Source: Mangrovimonas sp. YM274 | GTDB lineage: Bacteria > Bacteroidota > Bacteroidia > Flavobacteriales > Flavobacteriaceae | NCBI RefSeq assembly: GCF_030908385.1 | Contig: NZ_CP133091.1 | Span: forward strand, 496,001-560,000 | DNA length: 64,000 nt | Direction of reading: 5' to 3' | Shown: positions 1 to 7,953 of the stretch, piece by piece | Position numbering within the stretch: the first letter of the stretch is position 1 | Layout of the letters: each line of letters begins with the position of its first letter | Notes under the pieces: generated by a model | The model's input: only the letters and a program-made list of their open reading frames with translations | Databases searched by the model: none | Told to the model about the DNA's origin: nothing | Made by a program: the position numbers and the translations under genes

Positions 1-1746
1 GTAAGTAGCCCAAACAGCCTTGTCCTGATCCATGTCATAAAAGTAAATCAAACTATTTGGTTTTGGCTGTTCTTCATTAAAATTGGAGTTCATATGTGCC
101 GAAATAAAACAGCCTATGGCTACTATAAATAGCAGGTAGGCCCAGCGGTTTTTGTATCGGGAGAATCCAAACACCGACATGCACAATGAAAAGATCAAGG
201 ACACCAAAACAGTAGTGGCAACCAATACTTTTAGGCCTAGTCCCACAGGGAACATTTGCACAAATGGAACAAGGATCCATAAGGTTGGAAACAGTAGAAG
301 GGCCATTAATAGGATGTTTGGACGTTTTTGACGCACCAATACGAATAGACTTATCAGGCCAAAAAACACGGGGATGATAAAAAAACTGGCGCCTTTAAGG
401 TAAAAGGCCGCAAGAGTGCAAATTATGAGCCATAAAAAAAGAGGAGGCACTACCAAACTGGCCGTGTTTTCGGGTTTATAGACTTTATTATAAAGCCACA
501 TACATATGGCGGTTGCCAACAAGGCGAATGCCAAAATATAGGTGTGACCGTTATAAGGGAAGCCTTGAAGGATTTCATTATACTGAGGGTAGAGTGTTGT
601 AAGCACTCTCCAACCAGCAATGCCTATAAGGCCATTCAATAATAAAGCGGCTATACCAGGAATAAACCCAATGGCCATGTGCTTAGAGTTAAGCATGCGT
701 TTTTTAAGGCCGTAAAAAACCAAGGCCAAAAACAGAACAATGGCTACAATAAGCATGGGGATTATCCAGGCAAAGGGATAACTTACGGTTTTAAATAGTG
801 GGATGTTGAAGTACACATTGTCCTTTTCGCTTTTTAAAGTACTCAAGTTGGCATCTGCAAAATAACGTAATAGGGGCATGAGATAGCTTCCTTGGTGCTC
901 TAAGGATGAGCGATCCAAACGTTCGTAAGTGTCCAGAGCTGTATGATAGTCATAATGGTCGTCGATAAAAGCAAAGTTGAATCCATCGATATTGCCATCT
1001 TCCCTAAAGCTGGTTAAATCGGTATCGTTAGGGAGTTTTTTATAGACGCTGTAGGCAAGAGAGTTGGCAACGGGGTATTGTGGGTTGGCTGCTATAAAGC
1101 CTTTCAATAATTTTTGGTTGCCTCCGTTGGTTTCTACAAGCATATAACTGGGGCCGCCACTTCCACGCGACTCAAAATTCAATACCAAGCCTACGTCCTT
1201 GGCCCAAGGATGTTCGTTTACAAAAAGTTCGGCACCATTGAGTCCTAATTCCTCGGCATCGGATAGCATGATGATAATGTCATTTTTTGGTTTTGTGCCA
1301 TCATGTAGATAGGCTCTAAGTCCTTCCAAAATGGTTACAACACCAGAGCCGGCGTCACTTGCCCCTAAAGAGGAGTGTGGGTTACTGTCGTAATGGGAGA
1401 GTAGCAAGAGGGCTTTGGAATTGTTGGTCCCGGGAATGCGAGCTATAATATTTTTGGGTTTGGTGATGCTTCCCCATTTTTCGTTGTAACTGAAGCCTTC
1501 CTGTATTTGAGTTTGCAGACCTAGGTTTTCTAAGGCGCCAACAATGTAGTTTCGGACTTTTGTATGCTCGGGAATGCCAACATAATGGGGGTGTTTCGAA
1601 ATTTCTTTGAGGTGTCCCAAAGCCCTGTCTGTAGAGAATTCGGTATCGGTAGTTTCCAGACCGGAAATTGTGGTGGGCTTTAGGGCTAGAAAGCTCCAAT
1701 AAATGGCCACAAGGATAAGTGCTAAGGAGATAATTTTTTTTAGCAT
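1..1746 (-). CDS. M28-family zinc metallopeptidase with C-terminal membrane domain (partial, C-terminus off the window)
   Basis: The frame stays open from the ATG at 1746 to the window edge, giving 582 codons. An N-terminal hydrophobic helix anchors it in or sends it through the inner membrane. The metal and catalytic residues of M28 aminopeptidases are visible: H118 and D120 in HYDS, D131 in ASDAGSG, E165-E166 in DAEEL, and H268 in DYHTALDT. After about residue 300 the protein turns into repeated hydrophobic segments, as in membrane-bound M28 proteins of the Fxna/Pff1 type, so the active site probably faces the periplasm with a multi-spanning tail. The family removes N-terminal residues from peptides; the substrate here is unknown. 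It is divergent from the CBS gene at 1859. Confidence 0.88.
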   Translation of the reverse strand, partial: MLKKIISLALILVAIYWSFLALKPTTISGLETTDTEFSTDRALGHLKEISKHPHYVGIPEHTKVRNYIVGALENLGLQTQIQEGFSYNEKWGSITKPKNIIARIPGTNNSKALLLLSHYDSNPHSSLGASDAGSGVVTILEGLRAYLHDGTKPKNDIIIMLSDAEELGLNGAELFVNEHPWAKDVGLVLNFESRGSGGPSYMLVETNGGNQKLLKGFIAANPQYPVANSLAYSVYKKLPNDTDLTSFREDGNIDGFNFAFIDDHYDYHTALDTYERLDRSSLEHQGSYLMPLLRYFADANLSTLKSEKDNVYFNIPLFKTVSYPFAWIIPMLIVAIVLFLALVFYGLKKRMLNSKHMAIGFIPGIAALLLNGLIGIAGWRVLTTLYPQYNEILQGFPYNGHTYILAFALLATAICMWLYNKVYKPENTASLVVPPLFLWLIICTLAAFYLKGASFFIIPVFFGLISLFVLVRQKRPNILLMALLLFPTLWILVPFVQMFPVGLGLKVLVATTVLVSLIFSLCMSVFGFSRYKNRWAYLLFIVAIGCFISAHMNSNFNEEQPKPNSLIYFYDMDQDKAVWATY

Positions 1747-1858
1747 GGGAAGAAATGTTAGTTAGTTCATCTTAAATGTAATGAATATTTTGCGAATATT
1801 GGCTCTAGGTTAAATGACTTAAATTCAGTAAATTTAGAAGGAATTAAAATTTTAGGTT

Positions 1859-2326
1859 ATGGGCATTAAAAGTTTTCAGGGATCCAGAAAGCAACAAAGC
1901 AATACGGTAGAAGAGATCCCATTTAGGGTAAGAGATTACATGAGTACTACATTAATTACGTTTAAACCAGAGCAGTCTGTGGAGGAGGTTATCAAGTCTT
2001 TAATTGCCAATCGGATTTCTGGTGGCCCTGTGGTAAATGATAATTATGAATTGGTGGGGATCATTTCGGAAGGGGACTGTTTAAAGCAGATTAGTGATAG
2101 TAGATATTATAATATGCCAATGGAGCAAGACAATGTTGAAAAACGAATGATAAAGGAGGTGGAGACCATTGATGGCAATATGAATGTGTTTGATGCCGCC
2201 AAGAAGTTTTTAGATTCCAAGATTCGTCGTTTTCCTATAGTACATGAGGGTAAATTGGTAGGTCAAATTAGTCAAAAAGATATTTTAAAAGCAGCTCTTG
2301 AGTTGAAAGGGCACAATTGGAAATAA
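1859..2326 (+). CDS. CBS-domain pair protein
   Basis: This 155-residue cytoplasmic protein consists almost only of two CBS motifs, at about residues 25-80 and 95-150. Each has the typical pattern of a T/S-rich start and a GxV..xxDxL end (ISEGDCLK, ISQKDILK). CBS pairs form Bateman modules that bind adenosine nucleotides and usually regulate a partner; stand-alone pairs are common and mostly uncharacterised. The ATG at 1859 is the first start in frame, and a hairpin with a T-run follows the stop. It is monocistronic. The partner and ligand cannot be told from the sequence. Confidence 0.85.
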   Translation: MGIKSFQGSRKQQSNTVEEIPFRVRDYMSTTLITFKPEQSVEEVIKSLIANRISGGPVVNDNYELVGIISEGDCLKQISDSRYYNMPMEQDNVEKRMIKEVETIDGNMNVFDAAKKFLDSKIRRFPIVHEGKLVGQISQKDILKAALELKGHNWK

Positions 2327-2373
2327 GAAGTATTTAATAAGCACGATTTATTTGTGCGTTTATTAAGCATTCT

Positions 2374-2411
2374 GCAGCGATAGGTTTTTAAGTGTCGCTG
2401 CATTTTTTTTT
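2374..2411 (+). terminator. Intrinsic terminator after the CBS gene
   Basis: A 7-bp perfect stem (GCAGCGA/TCGCTGC) with a 14-nt loop is followed by A and then ten Ts on the + strand, 48 nt after the CBS stop codon. Confidence 0.75.
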
Positions 2412-2476
2412 TGTACTCTTTGGGGCAATCCATGAAGTTCCTTTAATACAGGATCAATTTTCGATTTCTATTTATT

Positions 2477-2785
2477 TTAGAACGCTAAGGATATAAAGGT
2501 TAGGATTAAAAAGAATGGATATCCGATTATCGAAATGTAGTATTGATAATTTTTTTTCTCATCGTTTTTAATACTGAGAATAGTTAGGATGATACCCGTT
2601 ATAAGAAGTAAATTTCCAAAGATCGATACAATTGCAATATTTTGTTGGAATTTTTCCATATCGTGAAAGCCAACAGCAAAAGTCATTACCCTATAGACGA
2701 TTACAAGATTTACTACAACTACGTAAAGAAATACTCTAAAAGCCCATTGTCTGTAATTAGTTTCTTTTCTAGGTTCTGGTTTCAT
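2477..2785 (-). CDS. Small integral membrane protein, unknown function
   Basis: About 102 residues from the ATG at 2785. The frame extends upstream only to a TTG at 2830 that abuts the stop of the preceding gene, and I consider the ATG more likely because it opens a basic, soluble N-terminus (MKPEPRKE). Three hydrophobic segments are seen, at about residues 17-35, 50-72 and 84-102. It lies directly downstream of the GIDE-like membrane protein in the same direction, 46 nt away, so the two may be co-transcribed. I do not recognise a family. Confidence 0.6.
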   Translation of the reverse strand: MKPEPRKETNYRQWAFRVFLYVVVVNLVIVYRVMTFAVGFHDMEKFQQNIAIVSIFGNLLLITGIILTILSIKNDEKKNYQYYISIIGYPFFLILTFISLAF

Positions 2786-2831
2786 TGCTATGTGTTGGTT
2801 ATTTTTAAATATAAAAGATGATTCGTACAAA

Positions 2832-3527
2832 TTAAGACCGACTTTCCAAAGCTTCAGGCAAATCTGTGATGATCAGTTTTTGCTTGCCTTCATTTTCAAG
2901 CGACAATATTTTGGAGTAGGGGAAGCCTTCAATGGGTTCGTTAAAACTTTTCCATTTAGCAACTCCTGATACGGTAATGTGTTCGCCTACTTCTATAATC
3001 CCTTCACTGTAGCGTAACTGTTTGTTGAACCCAAAAAAGTTTGTACTATCAATATTATAGCGTTTCAATAAGGCTTCAAATTCAGGAGTTGGGTCGTTAA
3101 AGGTTCCGGAATTTGTCTTTTTGTCGGAAACTAAATAGGTGACATAGTTTTTCGAGGTATGGGAAGGTTTGATCATCACCATTTCACCGCGATGATCTAC
3201 AAAAAACTCATGAAATTGTTCCTCTTTAATCAGGGTTTTCCAATGCGAATGTTTCCCGCTGCTCTTCTCCTGTTCAATAGTAATGCTATAGAACACGCAA
3301 TCACGTTTACTTAAAGGTGCTTTTAGAGGTTCTTTGGCATGCAAGGCTTTGCCTGAAATTTTTACCAGCTCGTTGTTCCTAATACTGCCCAAGGTTTTGT
3401 GCGGTATTTTGGCAAGGGTACGAAGCATGACCTTTTTCGGACTGAAATAGTAAAAGGCCAAGCCAATGATCAAGCCAATGGAAACAACTAAAAGAACAGG
3501 AACAAATGATAAGGCTAATGCGGTCAT
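2832..3527 (-). CDS. Membrane-anchored GIDE-like domain protein
   Basis: 231 residues. One N-terminal transmembrane helix (about residues 5-28) is followed by a soluble domain. Signatures such as VKISGKA, KAPLSKRDCVFY and the later EGIIEVGEHITVSGVA resemble the GIDE/BAM domain of membrane E3 ubiquitin ligases (MUL1/MAPL). The eukaryotic RING finger is absent, as in other prokaryotic members, whose function is not established. The ATG at 3527 is clear. It may be co-transcribed with the small membrane gene downstream. The family assignment is by motif reading only. Confidence 0.65.
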   Translation of the reverse strand: MTALALSFVPVLLVVSIGLIIGLAFYYFSPKKVMLRTLAKIPHKTLGSIRNNELVKISGKALHAKEPLKAPLSKRDCVFYSITIEQEKSSGKHSHWKTLIKEEQFHEFFVDHRGEMVMIKPSHTSKNYVTYLVSDKKTNSGTFNDPTPEFEALLKRYNIDSTNFFGFNKQLRYSEGIIEVGEHITVSGVAKWKSFNEPIEGFPYSKILSLENEGKQKLIITDLPEALESRS

Positions 3528-3576
3528 AAAAAAGGGCTTTTAAGTATAGGTAGGAACATCCCGTAAAATGTTACAA

Positions 3577-3927
3577 TTACTGTAGGCGCTTTACCAAGGC
3601 ATAATAGTCGCCTTCTAGAGGCAGGTAGCCCTGATCGTACACAAAGTAATAAACCTTACCGGTTTTGGTGGTGTAAATACTGGTAATGTAATTGAAGTCG
3701 AAGCCTTTTTCAACTAACCGTCCTTTTGAGGCTTTTGATTTTTGTTCAGGGTTGAGAGCTTCTAAAATCCGATAGTTTTTGCGCAGCTTGTTGTTGGTAT
3801 TTCTAATAATGTTTCTAAGGTCTTTGTTTGCCTTATTGTTGTAACTGTTTCGGCAGGCATCGCTACAGAACTTTTTGTCCACCCTACCACGGATGGTTTC
3901 TCCACATTCTGGACACGCTTTTTGCAT
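3577..3927 (-). CDS. Zinc-ribbon protein, unknown function
   Basis: 116 residues beginning with a treble-clef/zinc-ribbon signature, CPECG then FCSDACR (Cys at 5, 8, 21 and 25), where the second half is the FCS-type 'CSxxCR' knuckle. A basic, Asn-rich helix (about 28-60) follows, then a small C-terminal domain with aromatic beta strands (about 75-112). The composition suggests a cytoplasmic nucleic-acid- or protein-binding factor. It is monocistronic or loosely linked to the downstream genes. No specific function is assignable. Confidence 0.75.
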   Translation of the reverse strand: MQKACPECGETIRGRVDKKFCSDACRNSYNNKANKDLRNIIRNTNNKLRKNYRILEALNPEQKSKASKGRLVEKGFDFNYITSIYTTKTGKVYYFVYDQGYLPLEGDYYALVKRLQ

Positions 3928-3980
3928 AATTCAATGGGTTGGTTGCGTATACAATATAGGAAATATTCATTTATAATGAA

Positions 3981-4625
3981 TTATGAGGTTTGGGCAATTA
4001 GTAGGGTGTTGGTGCCATTTACCTTTTGATGGATGCTAACGCTAAAGCCAGCAGTTTCCAAAAGTGCTTTAATAGCTTGTAAGCTTTTTGAGGAGGGAAC
4101 ATTCAATGCTGCATTAAAAATAATGGCGCCTTGGTTGGAATGCGATTGTAGGATAGCCTTCCAAAAGGCGGATTCCATAAATTGGGAGGGCATGTGGGCA
4201 TCGATGTAAAGGTCTACAATAATGAGGTCGAAGCTAGCTGTAGTTTCAAATATAAACTGTTGGGCATCGGCACAAACCATGGTCAGCGTTGGCGAATTGT
4301 AATGCTGAAATTCACGTTGGGCAATAGCAATGACCACAGGATCAATATCCACAGCCGTGATGTGCTGTTGAAAATTAAAGTCGTTCCGAAGGGTGTCAAT
4401 CACACTGCCGCCACCAAGACCCAACAACAAGCAATTGGAAATGGAATCCAGGTTGATATGCTCCAAACCGAACTTTAAAATTTCCTGTAACGAGCCGTAC
4501 GAATAGTTGGCGTTTTTGGTGTTGAGGTATTTTTTGCCATCATACCAAGTCACTTCCAACTTCCCGCTGTATTGCGAAGGTACTTTTTTGCTTACAGGAT
4601 AGAGATAACTTAGAAAGCGTTTCAT
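3981..4625 (-). CDS. Spermidine-synthase-like class I SAM methyltransferase
   Basis: 214 residues from the ATG at 4625; an in-frame TTG lies 7 codons upstream but the ATG is preferred. The Rossmann motif I reads LGLGGGSVID, followed by an acidic strand end (AVDID) and a post-motif FDLIIVDLY. This is the layout of spermidine synthase and related fused-SAM proteins. At this length it lacks much of the usual N-terminal beta domain, and the polyamine-site pattern is not convincing, so a methyltransferase of unknown substrate is as likely as a true SpeE. It is divergent from ssb across a repeat-containing intergenic region. Confidence 0.75.
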   Translation of the reverse strand: MKRFLSYLYPVSKKVPSQYSGKLEVTWYDGKKYLNTKNANYSYGSLQEILKFGLEHINLDSISNCLLLGLGGGSVIDTLRNDFNFQQHITAVDIDPVVIAIAQREFQHYNSPTLTMVCADAQQFIFETTASFDLIIVDLYIDAHMPSQFMESAFWKAILQSHSNQGAIIFNAALNVPSSKSLQAIKALLETAGFSVSIHQKVNGTNTLLIAQTS

Positions 4626-4678
4626 AGAGCTGAAAAAAAGCTGCAAATATAAGAGGTTACGTCAAATAATTATCCGTG

Positions 4679-4720
4679 TACAAACGACTACAAACGTTTA
4701 CAAACGACTATAAATGCGTA
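4679..4720. repeat. 10-bp-phased direct repeats between the methyltransferase and ssb genes
   Basis: Four adjacent decamers: TACAAACGAC, TACAAACGTT, TACAAACGAC and the degenerate TATAAATGCG. The 12-mer TACAAACGACTA occurs exactly twice, 20 bp apart. On the minus strand the central unit reads AACGTTTGT, which fits the half-site consensus described for LytTR-type regulators, although the spacing differs. Helically phased repeats in a divergent promoter region suggest a regulator-binding array. That role is inferred. Confidence 0.5.
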
Positions 4721-4819
4721 ACTACCGACTAATTTTTGGTAGGTATGTCATCTTTGTCTTGTTGAATGGAACAAATGAAATTCAATGGTATTAACTGTTT
4801 AACCTTAAAATTTAAAATT

Positions 4820-5152
4820 ATGAATGCACTTAGAAACAAAGTACAGTTGATTGGAAGATTAGGACAAGATCCTGAAATTGTGAATTTTGAAGATGGCAAT
4901 AAAATGGCCAAATTCTCCTTGGCTACCGATGATAGCTATAAGGACAAAAGAGGCCAAAAGATAGAGCGCACCTATTGGCACAATGTTATTGTAAGGGGAG
5001 GCCTTGTAAAGGTGGTGGAAAACTATATTACAAAAGGGCAGGAAATTGCTCTAGAAGGCAAACTTACCAACCGTATGTGGGAAGACAAGGACGGCAAGCG
5101 CCACTATGCTACTGAAATTCTCTGCAGTGAATTATTGATGTTGGGGAAGTAA
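4820..5152 (+). CDS. ssb: Single-stranded DNA-binding protein (short form)
   Basis: 110 residues forming a single OB fold, with the SSB features NKVQLIGRLGQDPE at the start and KRGQKIERTYWHNV and KGQEIALEGKL further on. I chose the ATG at 4820, 18 codons inside the open frame, because it aligns with the usual SSB start (MNALRNKV). The protein ends straight after the OB fold (ELLMLGK) and lacks the disordered linker and acidic DDxIPF-type tail that recruits replication and repair partners. It is therefore probably an accessory SSB rather than the essential replication form. A strong bidirectional terminator follows. Confidence 0.9.
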   Translation: MNALRNKVQLIGRLGQDPEIVNFEDGNKMAKFSLATDDSYKDKRGQKIERTYWHNVIVRGGLVKVVENYITKGQEIALEGKLTNRMWEDKDGKRHYATEILCSELLMLGK

Positions 5153-5157
5153 GCTAA

Positions 5158-5186
5158 TGAAAAAGGCTCCATATGGAGCCTTTTTC
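5158..5186. terminator. Bidirectional terminator between ssb and the MG2-like gene
   Basis: A near-perfect palindrome (AAAAAGGCTCC/GGAGCCTTTTT around ATAT) lies between two convergent genes. It has A-runs on one side and T-runs on the other, so it can act in both directions. Confidence 0.85.
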
Positions 5187-7578
5187 ATTTTATTGCTATG
5201 TCCCTCACTTCCGAAATCAAGCTGCCGTCATTGCAAGTCCCTTCCATAAAAATCTTGAGATCTCCTGCTTGTATATTATCAATTTTAAAGGAAATGTTGC
5301 CTTGAGCGTCCACTTTACAATTGGGGAGCCAATTCACCACGCCGTATTCTTGGTAAAATTGGGTTTTATAAAAAGAGTATTTGGGTGTATAGAATTGTGT
5401 AGGGCTACTGAAGGTAAGAGGGATGTTGAACGTTTGAAAAGGGCTGCTTTCATTAAAGGAAAACGAAATTTTAGGATCGGTGTAAATTTTAATGACACCC
5501 GCTCCAGCGTTAATTCCTTGTCCAAACCCTGATTTGTCAATAAGGATGTAATCAACGATATCCAATCGGTATTGGTATAAGGTATTTAAGTCAAATAGTC
5601 TCATGTCGTCCAGATATACCGCTGGGCTGTTATTATTGCTTGAGGCGGCAGAAGGATTAATGATGTTGAGTTGTCCGTTATTTTGATAAACCCTAAACCC
5701 TTTGGTCTGTATGTAGGAGGCAAAATCCATGTAGGACTTGCGTAGATTGTCATCAAAAATGTCAATTTTTCCATGTTGTTTTTGGTTTAATTGCTCTTTG
5801 CGACTATCCTTTTTTCTGACCGATAGGACAATTTCATTTAATTGTTCCAGACCGCTCCATGAATTGATCATAAATGGCTGTGAGTTGATGGCGTTAAAGG
5901 CAACCGTTTTTTTCAAAGGTTCAACTTTTAGGTATTTGTCCAAATTGGGGATTTTGGACGGGGTAAACTGTAAGGAAAGATGGGGTTTGATTCCAGATTT
6001 TTTGCGATTGAGTTCCACAAAGCGCAATTGTTCTTTGTCTAGAGGGTACAGTGCGTTTTTTTCAAAAAAAGCATGACTACTGTTAAGTTCAAAGGTTTCA
6101 AAACTATTATTGGTAATAGGAAACATAGCAAAGGTATTGGACTTGGATTGGTTGATATGGGCCTTGATGGCAATACCTTGTTCAAAAGGGAAATTAACGG
6201 TGGGTGGATTTTGGAAAATGTTTTGCCAGCTGTAACTGCTCCAGCCCTGGGTAAGCAATAGATTGTCCAGTTCAAATTCCTTTTGACGATCGATATCCTG
6301 AAAATAATACAGAGCGTTTTCAACAAACCCTTTCACGTAGGGCTGTAAATAGAGGGATGAAACGATATTTTGATGATGTTGGTAGGAGACGGTTTCTTGG
6401 GGCAAGACAGAAATACTGAAATTATTAAAGACTTTTGGGTTGACCCCTTCAAAAGGTATTGTTACCAGGGTGGAATCTTCTCCTTTTTCAAAATATGGTG
6501 TCTGAGATTCTAAAAATTCAATACCGTTATATTTGAAATAGAGACGTTCCAAAATAGGCGTTCCCGTATTGTCGAAAAGTGTGAGAACATTCATGCCTTT
6601 AAAGAGGTCGCTGTGCGGAATAAGACTTAGCAACTCTAAACTATCTTTAAATTGAATGTTGATGGTTTTTATGTCGTGGCCATTATGTATGGCAAGAGTG
6701 TAGGGGTTATTTTTAATGGATTTAAAAGTGTTATCGTTGGTATTAAACCGAATAATAATTCTGTCGTTTAATTTGTTTAAGCTCATAGCAATTCCGAGAG
6801 CTTCGGCTTTGGGTAGAGGATGCCTTTGAGTGGTCTCTTTAGTGTGCACTTCTACGTTATAAGAGTTTCCCTTTTTAGGTGTAAATGAAAACTTACCAAT
6901 GCCAAATTGATTGGTTTTAAAGGTGCCCATACTGTAACGGTTACTGTTTAAAAGTTTGACAGTGGCATTGGGAACCCCAAAGCCTAAAGTATCCTTGATG
7001 GCTATGCCTACGGTATTGGGAGTGTCTGCAACAAGATGTCCTCCTTCAGGCAATAATTGGATATCTAAGTTTGAGGAAATAGGAGTGGATACGATGGTTT
7101 TATTGGCATCGATGATCGATATACCTTGAACATAAAAATTCTGTTCATTAAAATTTTTCATCCAATTGGTATACGCTTGAAAGTTGTAATTGCCAGACGA
7201 GAATTGTTCATCCACAAAGAAGCTTCCGTAGCAAACCCCATTTTGCGCCAACAACATTTTGTTTTTTATGATGTTCCCTTGATTGTCAACAATGGCGCAG
7301 TATACATTGGTGGTAGCTGTAGCTAGTTGCTTGTTGTTTTTGTTAAATACGTATATGGTAAAGGCTAAGGTTTCTCCTTTAATGAATGTGGACTTATTGA
7401 GGTGCCCATACGCAAGCTCTCTAGGTAATTGGGTATAACTAGAAAATGGTTCTGCAATATGTTTTATTTGGGGAGATTCTTGTGAAAATGAAAAAATGAA
7501 TGCAAGGAGACAAAATAACCGAAGTTGAATGGTAATGAGGTTGGCGATTCTAGCTCTTAATTGCAGATTTTGATGCAT
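5185..7578 (-). CDS. Secreted MG2/alpha-2-macroglobulin-like protein with TonB-plug-like segment
   Basis: 797 residues with an N-terminal hydrophobic signal sequence (about 12-33). Residues about 45-150 resemble the MG2 domain of alpha-2-macroglobulin-like proteins (KGETLAFTIYVFNKNN). A carboxypeptidase-regulatory-like stretch follows (LPEGGHLV, then GFGVPNATVKL...TNQFGIGKF). Near residues 630-700 a plug-like segment (AVYLDDMRL ... GAGVIKIYT) recalls the TonB-receptor plug, but no beta barrel follows. Such proteins are common in Bacteroidota and are thought to be periplasmic or outer-membrane-associated; their role is not established. It ends in a bidirectional terminator shared with ssb. Confidence 0.75.
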   Translation of the reverse strand: MHQNLQLRARIANLITIQLRLFCLLAFIFSFSQESPQIKHIAEPFSSYTQLPRELAYGHLNKSTFIKGETLAFTIYVFNKNNKQLATATTNVYCAIVDNQGNIIKNKMLLAQNGVCYGSFFVDEQFSSGNYNFQAYTNWMKNFNEQNFYVQGISIIDANKTIVSTPISSNLDIQLLPEGGHLVADTPNTVGIAIKDTLGFGVPNATVKLLNSNRYSMGTFKTNQFGIGKFSFTPKKGNSYNVEVHTKETTQRHPLPKAEALGIAMSLNKLNDRIIIRFNTNDNTFKSIKNNPYTLAIHNGHDIKTINIQFKDSLELLSLIPHSDLFKGMNVLTLFDNTGTPILERLYFKYNGIEFLESQTPYFEKGEDSTLVTIPFEGVNPKVFNNFSISVLPQETVSYQHHQNIVSSLYLQPYVKGFVENALYYFQDIDRQKEFELDNLLLTQGWSSYSWQNIFQNPPTVNFPFEQGIAIKAHINQSKSNTFAMFPITNNSFETFELNSSHAFFEKNALYPLDKEQLRFVELNRKKSGIKPHLSLQFTPSKIPNLDKYLKVEPLKKTVAFNAINSQPFMINSWSGLEQLNEIVLSVRKKDSRKEQLNQKQHGKIDIFDDNLRKSYMDFASYIQTKGFRVYQNNGQLNIINPSAASSNNNSPAVYLDDMRLFDLNTLYQYRLDIVDYILIDKSGFGQGINAGAGVIKIYTDPKISFSFNESSPFQTFNIPLTFSSPTQFYTPKYSFYKTQFYQEYGVVNWLPNCKVDAQGNISFKIDNIQAGDLKIFMEGTCNDGSLISEVRDIAIK

Positions 7579-7636
7579 TGATACTTTGTTGTGATGATGG
7601 TTTCAAGTTATAAATTTTATTAGTGCTAAGACATAA

Positions 7637-7669
7637 AAAAAGAGATTAGCCTTACACTAATCTCTTTTT
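7637..7669. terminator. Terminator downstream of the small Cys/Lys-rich gene
   Basis: A 13-bp perfect stem (AAAAAGAGATTAG/CTAATCTCTTTTT) with a 7-nt loop sits between the stop of the 7700-7882 ORF and the start of the MG2-like gene. On the minus strand it terminates the small gene, which supports that gene being transcribed. Confidence 0.8.
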
Positions 7670-7699
7670 GTTTGATTTAAAAGGATTTAAAAAGTGAGC

Positions 7700-7882
7700 T
7701 TATGCCACCTTTTTAAGCAAATCAAAACAAGGGCACTTTTTACAGCGCTTGTTTTCACCTTTCTTATATTTTTTACAACAACTGCTTTTTACCTTATCGG
7801 CATTGATAATCCCCGAGTCGTGCAGCTGTTTGATTGCCTCTTTCTTTTTTTGCTTTTTGTCTTTCTTTTTGCCCAAAACCAA
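7700..7882 (-). CDS. Small Lys/Cys-rich protein, possible metal-binding motif
   Basis: 60 residues. A very basic Lys-rich N-terminus is followed by CCKKYKKGENKRCKKCPCFDL, which holds five cysteines in CC-x(10)-CxxC-P-C-like spacing and could bind zinc or another metal. No ATG exists in frame before the upstream stop, so initiation would be at TTG (7882, or the TTG two codons later). Support for a real gene comes from the Cys pattern, the intergenic position and the strong terminator right behind it. Function is unknown; nucleic-acid or ribosome association is only a guess from the charge. Confidence 0.55.
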   Translation of the reverse strand: MVLGKKKDKKQKKKEAIKQLHDSGIINADKVKSSCCKKYKKGENKRCKKCPCFDLLKKVA

Positions 7883-7953
7883 ATAATAACTATTTCAAAA
7901 CGAGGGCGAAAATAGTTATTTTAAATAAATCTAAATAAGATTTAATGTTAAAA

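Noticed and set aside
4679-4720. CRISPR array or iteron origin at the decamer repeats
   Set aside because: Units are adjacent with no spacers, too short and too few for CRISPR, and there is no Rep gene or plasmid context.
7694-7915. Hydrophobic 73-codon + strand frame opposite the small Cys/Lys-rich gene
   Set aside because: It is the mirror of a Lys-rich coding strand (poly-AAA read as Phe/Leu). The terminator position fits the minus-strand gene instead.
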